Shown here piece by piece: positions 61,075 through 64,000 of a stretch of 64,000 nucleotides of DNA. Origin of the DNA: Rhodobiaceae bacterium (lineage in GTDB: Bacteria > Pseudomonadota > Alphaproteobacteria > Rhizobiales > Tepidamorphaceae); assembly GCA_020637985.1 (NCBI GenBank), contig JACKJK010000004.1, positions 248,001 to 312,000 of the forward strand. The letters run 5' to 3'. The number at the start of each line of letters is the position of its first letter. The stretch's first letter is position 1. Both the position numbers and the translations under genes were made by a program. Below the pieces are notes generated by a model that made no database searches, had not been told where the DNA came from, and saw only the letters and a list, made by a program, of their open reading frames with translations.

Positions 61075-61201
61075 ATCCTATCCATACTGCCCGCCGCGTA
61101 TCGCCCGCCTTCCCGCAAGTCTGCCGTATGCACGTTAAGGAACAGCAAAGCGGCAGCCGCATGGGCGCGCACACGATCGCCGCAACCTGGAGTATCGAGT
61201 C

Positions 61202-61780
61202 ATGATGAACCGCCGCGCCTTCGTTTCCGGTCTCGCCGCCACCGGTGGCCTGGTAGCCGCGCCGGGGGCTGCCCTTGCCCAGTTCTTCGATCCCAACGCC
61301 ACCTTTTCCTCAGACGAGATCGTCGACGCCGGCCACCGCTTCTTCGGCGCCGTCTCCAAGGGGCTTGCCAAGACCGTGGAATACGCGTTCGGCCAGGCCG
61401 GCCGGCCCAATGGCTACGTTCTCGGCGAGGAGGGCAGCGGCGCCGTGGTCGCCGGCCTTCGCTACGGCGAGGGCACGCTCTACACCAAGAACGCCGGCAT
61501 GCACCGGGTGTTCTGGCAGGGCCCGTCGATCGGCTGGGACTTCGGCGGCGAAGGCAACCGCACCATGATGCTGGTCTACAACCTTCCTTCCGTGCCCGAC
61601 CTCTACAAGTACTACGGCGGCGTCAATGGCTCGGCATACCTCGTTGCCGGTCTTGGCGTGTCCTTCTATGCCAACAACAACGTCATCCTGGCGCCGATCC
61701 GCTCCGGCGTCGGCGCCCGGCTGGGTGCCAACATCGGCTACCTGAAGCTGACGGCCTACCCAACCTGGAACCCGTTCTGA
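61202..61780 (+). CDS. eipA: EipA-type envelope protein (DUF1134)
   Basis: The protein has 192 residues with a twin-arginine-like signal peptide (MMNRRAFVSGLAATGG, cleaved after ALA at about 26). The DUF1134 beta-barrel follows, with YVLGEEGSGAVVAGLRYGEG, WQGPSIGWDFGGEGNRTMML and GSAYLVAGLGVSFYA. In Brucella EipA supports cell-envelope integrity and is needed for stress survival. The gene stands alone with a strong terminator after it. Confidence 0.88.
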   Translation: MMNRRAFVSGLAATGGLVAAPGAALAQFFDPNATFSSDEIVDAGHRFFGAVSKGLAKTVEYAFGQAGRPNGYVLGEEGSGAVVAGLRYGEGTLYTKNAGMHRVFWQGPSIGWDFGGEGNRTMMLVYNLPSVPDLYKYYGGVNGSAYLVAGLGVSFYANNNVILAPIRSGVGARLGANIGYLKLTAYPTWNPF

Positions 61781-61808
61781 TCGCGATCCGCCGGCAACCG
61801 GCATGTGG

Positions 61809-61840
61809 AACGGCCCGCGGTTGCGGGCCGTTTTCATTTT
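61809..61840 (+). terminator. Intrinsic terminator after eipA
   Basis: AACGGCCCGC (61809-61818) pairs perfectly with GCGGGCCGTT (61823-61832), ten base pairs with a four-base loop, followed by TTCATTTT. Confidence 0.88.
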
Positions 61841-61992
61841 GCCGACTGAATTCGCATTAGCCTTGATGAAATCTTGATCTGGCAACAGCGCCGAGGGCAT
61901 GTCAGGATGGCAGGGCAGATGCGGACGAGGCGTAGTCGTCCGCGCCGGCGCCGATGCCGGCAGTGTGGCGTATCAGCGGCAGGTTAGGTCGG

Positions 61993-63228
61993 ATGATCGA
62001 GTGGATCATGTTGTTTGCCCTGGGTTTTTGCACCGCGGGGCTGATTGCGTTGCTGGCAATTCCCGCCGTATGGCGGCGCGCGGCCAAGATCACGGGCCGG
62101 CGGATCCGCGGCGCACTCCCCGTCTCGATGAGCGAAATCCAGGCCGACAAGGACCAGATGCGCGCCGAGTTCGCGATGTCGGCGCGCAAGCTTGAGCGCT
62201 CGGTCGAGGAACTCAGGCAGAAGACCGCCCTGCACCAGGCCGAGATCGGCAAGCGCGACGAGATCATCCGCAGCCAGAAGGGCGAGATCAGCGCGAGGAA
62301 GCGCGCCGAGGAGGAACTCCAGGCGCGCATCGACAGTCTCGAGGGACGCCTCGCCAAACAGGAAAAGGCACTTGCCGCGCGCGACAAGACCATCGAGGCG
62401 CGCGACACCACGCTCGCCGAGCGCGAGGCGGCGCTGGCGCGTCGCGAGGCCGAGCTCGCCGAACACTCCACCACTTCCGACACCCGCCGCGTCGAGATCG
62501 TCGCGCTGAAGACCCGCGTCGATGCGCTCGCCGCGACCATCGCCGATCGCGAGGAAACGATCGGCAAGCGCGACAAGGATATCCTCGACCGCGACGAGAA
62601 GATCTCGCGCATCGAGCGCAAGCTTTCCGAACGCGACACCGAGCTTGCCGCCCGCGACGCCGAGATCCGCCGCCTGCGCCAGTCGATCGAGAAGCAGGAA
62701 AAGGCGATCGCGGAAGCCGACGCCAATGTCGCCGGCCTCAAGCGCGCACTTGCCGCCGAGCGCAAGGCGCTGGGCGAGAAGGAGAAGGAAGTCACCGACA
62801 TCTCCAAGAACATCAGCGAGCGCAACTCCGAGGCCGGGCGTCTTGCCGCCCAGCTTGCCACGGCCAACAAGGAGCGGGTGCGCGCCGAGGAAAAGCTCAA
62901 GCAGGCGATGGCCGATGCTGCCGCCGCGCGCGACAGGGTGCGCACCGGTTCAAGGTCGGGCGCCGTTCCCACCGGCGCCAGCATGCCGTCGAACGTCGAC
63001 CCGGACTGGGAAGCCGAGAAGCGCGAGAACGCCCTGCTGCGCGAACGCCTCAACGACCTCGCCGCGGAAGTCGTGACGCTGACCTCGACGCTCGACGGCG
63101 AGGGTGGCGAGATCGCCAAGATGACGCGTGAGGTGTCGGAAGCCAGCGACAGCGAGCCGCGCCGCGATACGCCCAAGACGCTGGCCGAGCGCATCCGCGC
63201 GCTGCAGAGCCAGGTCGCGCGCCACTAA
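61993..63228 (+). CDS. Membrane-anchored coiled-coil protein
   Basis: The protein has 411 residues from the ATG at 61993. One membrane helix lies at about 3-25 (WIMLFALGFCTAGLIALLAI). A long coiled coil follows (about 45-310) in which heptads rich in E, R, K and A repeat, such as ARDKTIEARDTTLAEREAAL. The end includes DWEAEKRENALLRERLNDLA and a disordered SEASDSEPRRDTP. It is probably a structural or tethering protein at the membrane. I do not recognise the family. It is convergent with the metal transporter gene. Confidence 0.7.
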   Translation: MIEWIMLFALGFCTAGLIALLAIPAVWRRAAKITGRRIRGALPVSMSEIQADKDQMRAEFAMSARKLERSVEELRQKTALHQAEIGKRDEIIRSQKGEISARKRAEEELQARIDSLEGRLAKQEKALAARDKTIEARDTTLAEREAALARREAELAEHSTTSDTRRVEIVALKTRVDALAATIADREETIGKRDKDILDRDEKISRIERKLSERDTELAARDAEIRRLRQSIEKQEKAIAEADANVAGLKRALAAERKALGEKEKEVTDISKNISERNSEAGRLAAQLATANKERVRAEEKLKQAMADAAAARDRVRTGSRSGAVPTGASMPSNVDPDWEAEKRENALLRERLNDLAAEVVTLTSTLDGEGGEIAKMTREVSEASDSEPRRDTPKTLAERIRALQSQVARH

Positions 63229-63253
63229 TCTCAGCCGTCCTCCGACTACCTGG

Positions 63254-64000
63254 CTATCCCGTGTTCCGCACCGCTGCCGCGCGCCGCACACGGGCATGCG
63301 CCAGCAGTCCGCGCCCCGGCGCGAACACGAAAGCCAGGCAGAAGACGCCTGCCTGCAGAACCACGATCAGCGGCCCCGGCGCGACATCGGCGTGGAAGCT
63401 GAGCAGAACGCCAGCCACCGCGCAGCCGATGGCGACCGCCATCGCAACGCCCATCATCCGGCCGAACCGCGCCGACACCAGGAAGGCCGTCGCGCCCGGC
63501 CCGATCAGCATCGCGATGACGAGGATGATGCCGACCGCCTTCAGCGCCGCCACCACGGTCAGCGCCAGCAGCATCAGCAGGCCGTAGTGGATCAGCCCGA
63601 CCGGCAGGCCGATCGCGCGGGCATGCTGGGCGTCGAAGCAGAACAGCACCAGGTCCTTCCACCTCAATGCGACCACCGCGAGCGTGATGGCGGCGATGAC
63701 GACCGTCTGCACCAGGTCGTGTCCCGTCACCCCGAGCACGTCCCCGAACAGGATGTGATTGAGGTGCTGGCCGGTCTCGATGCGCGAGAACAGCACCAGC
63801 CCGAGCCCGAACATGCCGGAAAAGACGACTCCCATCGCGGTGTCCTCCTTGAGCCGGCTGTTGGCCTTGAGCATCCCGGTCAGCACGGCGCAGGCAAGGC
63901 CGGCGACGAAGGCGCCGACCGCCAGCGGCAGCCCGGCGACATGCGCCAGCACGATGCCCGGAAAAACCGCGTGGCTGACCGCGTCGCCCATCAGCGACCA
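63254..64000 (-). CDS. Metal ABC transporter permease (partial)
   Basis: The frame runs off the window end; residues WSL precede the ATG at 63991, so the N-terminus lies outside. The visible 249 residues carry about seven membrane helices and the ABC-3 family motifs GDAVSHAVFPGIVLAH and GVVFSGMFGLGLVLFSR. The ABC-3 family imports zinc, manganese or iron (ZnuB, SitC or MntD type); the metal cannot be told from this part. The stop TAG is at 63254-63256. Confidence 0.85.
   Translation of the reverse strand, partial: WSLMGDAVSHAVFPGIVLAHVAGLPLAVGAFVAGLACAVLTGMLKANSRLKEDTAMGVVFSGMFGLGLVLFSRIETGQHLNHILFGDVLGVTGHDLVQTVVIAAITLAVVALRWKDLVLFCFDAQHARAIGLPVGLIHYGLLMLLALTVVAALKAVGIILVIAMLIGPGATAFLVSARFGRMMGVAMAVAIGCAVAGVLLSFHADVAPGPLIVVLQAGVFCLAFVFAPGRGLLAHARVRRAAAVRNTG

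Noticed and set aside
62300..62700. Repetitive DNA that might look like a tandem repeat array
   Set aside because: It is codon-level repetition from coiled-coil heptads rich in Glu, Arg, Lys and Ala, not a DNA repeat.

Overview
This is a GC-rich chromosomal window from a motile alphaproteobacterium, most likely in the Hyphomicrobiales (Rhizobiales). The evidence is the CtrA, SciP and ChpT cell-cycle proteins, an EipA (DUF1134) envelope protein, an alphaproteobacterial tRNA-Met, and two palindromic intergenic elements of a kind I remember from Rhizobiales genomes. A sigma-54 activator of the FlbD type in a Caulobacter-like fliF-fliG-fliH-fliN-flbD order argues against Rhizobium and Brucella, which lack it. 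I cannot name the genus. I see no rRNA, CRISPR array, insertion sequence or prophage.

Layout. Bases 1-7.5 kb hold housekeeping and unknown genes: a DUF4159 operon end, a GNAT, a LysR regulator, a NUDIX hydrolase, a metallophosphoesterase and a YbaK-type editing protein. Bases 7.6-16.4 kb are a malonate-utilisation locus: a TRAP transporter, malonyl-CoA decarboxylase and malonyl-CoA synthetase, with an SDR and an acyl-CoA dehydrogenase in the same run and a divergent GntR regulator with a palindromic operator. Bases 16.4-19.6 kb hold a DUF1326/DUF2182 pair, two small membrane proteins that each follow a copy of a duplicated leader of about 190 bp, and a NUDIX gene. Bases 19.7-25.2 kb are a complete beta-hydroxyaspartate cycle locus (bhcA, bhcB, bhcC, bhcD) with a divergent IclR regulator (bhcR). 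Together these convert two glyoxylate to oxaloacetate without losing carbon. Bases 25.3-33.9 kb hold ferredoxin-NADP reductase, an M24 peptidase overlapping a diaminopropionate ammonia-lyase-like gene, galE, a lower-GC secreted protein, a hemerythrin-like protein, cytochrome b561, a tRNA-Met and mnmA.

Bases 34-59.5 kb are a flagellar, chemotaxis and cell-cycle locus: fliK, flgD, sciP, fliF, fliG, fliH, fliN, flbD, an unrelated MmgE/PrpD gene, flhA, two tandem GNATs, an aminotransferase and a sulfotransferase, then fliJ and fliI (minus strand), ctrA, cheR, cheB, cheY, cheW, a hybrid cheA and chpT. CtrA-type boxes (TTAA-N7-TTAA) lie ahead of sciP, fliF, flhA and fliI. A -24/-12 sigma-54 promoter lies ahead of fliK. 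Six GANTC (CcrM) sites cluster in the ctrA promoter. This looks like the Caulobacter flagellar hierarchy in one locus: CtrA switches on the early genes, SciP restrains CtrA, ChpT phosphorylates CtrA, and FlbD with sigma-54 drives the later genes.

Bases 59.6-64 kb hold a CysQ-like phosphatase, a YHS protein, EipA, a long coiled-coil membrane protein and the start-truncated permease of a metal ABC transporter.

The best-supported pathway is the bhc cycle. The least explained structures are the duplicated leader with its paralogous membrane genes and the extra enzymes in the malonate operon. Protein identities rest on recognising motifs and family resemblance by eye; no database search was run.
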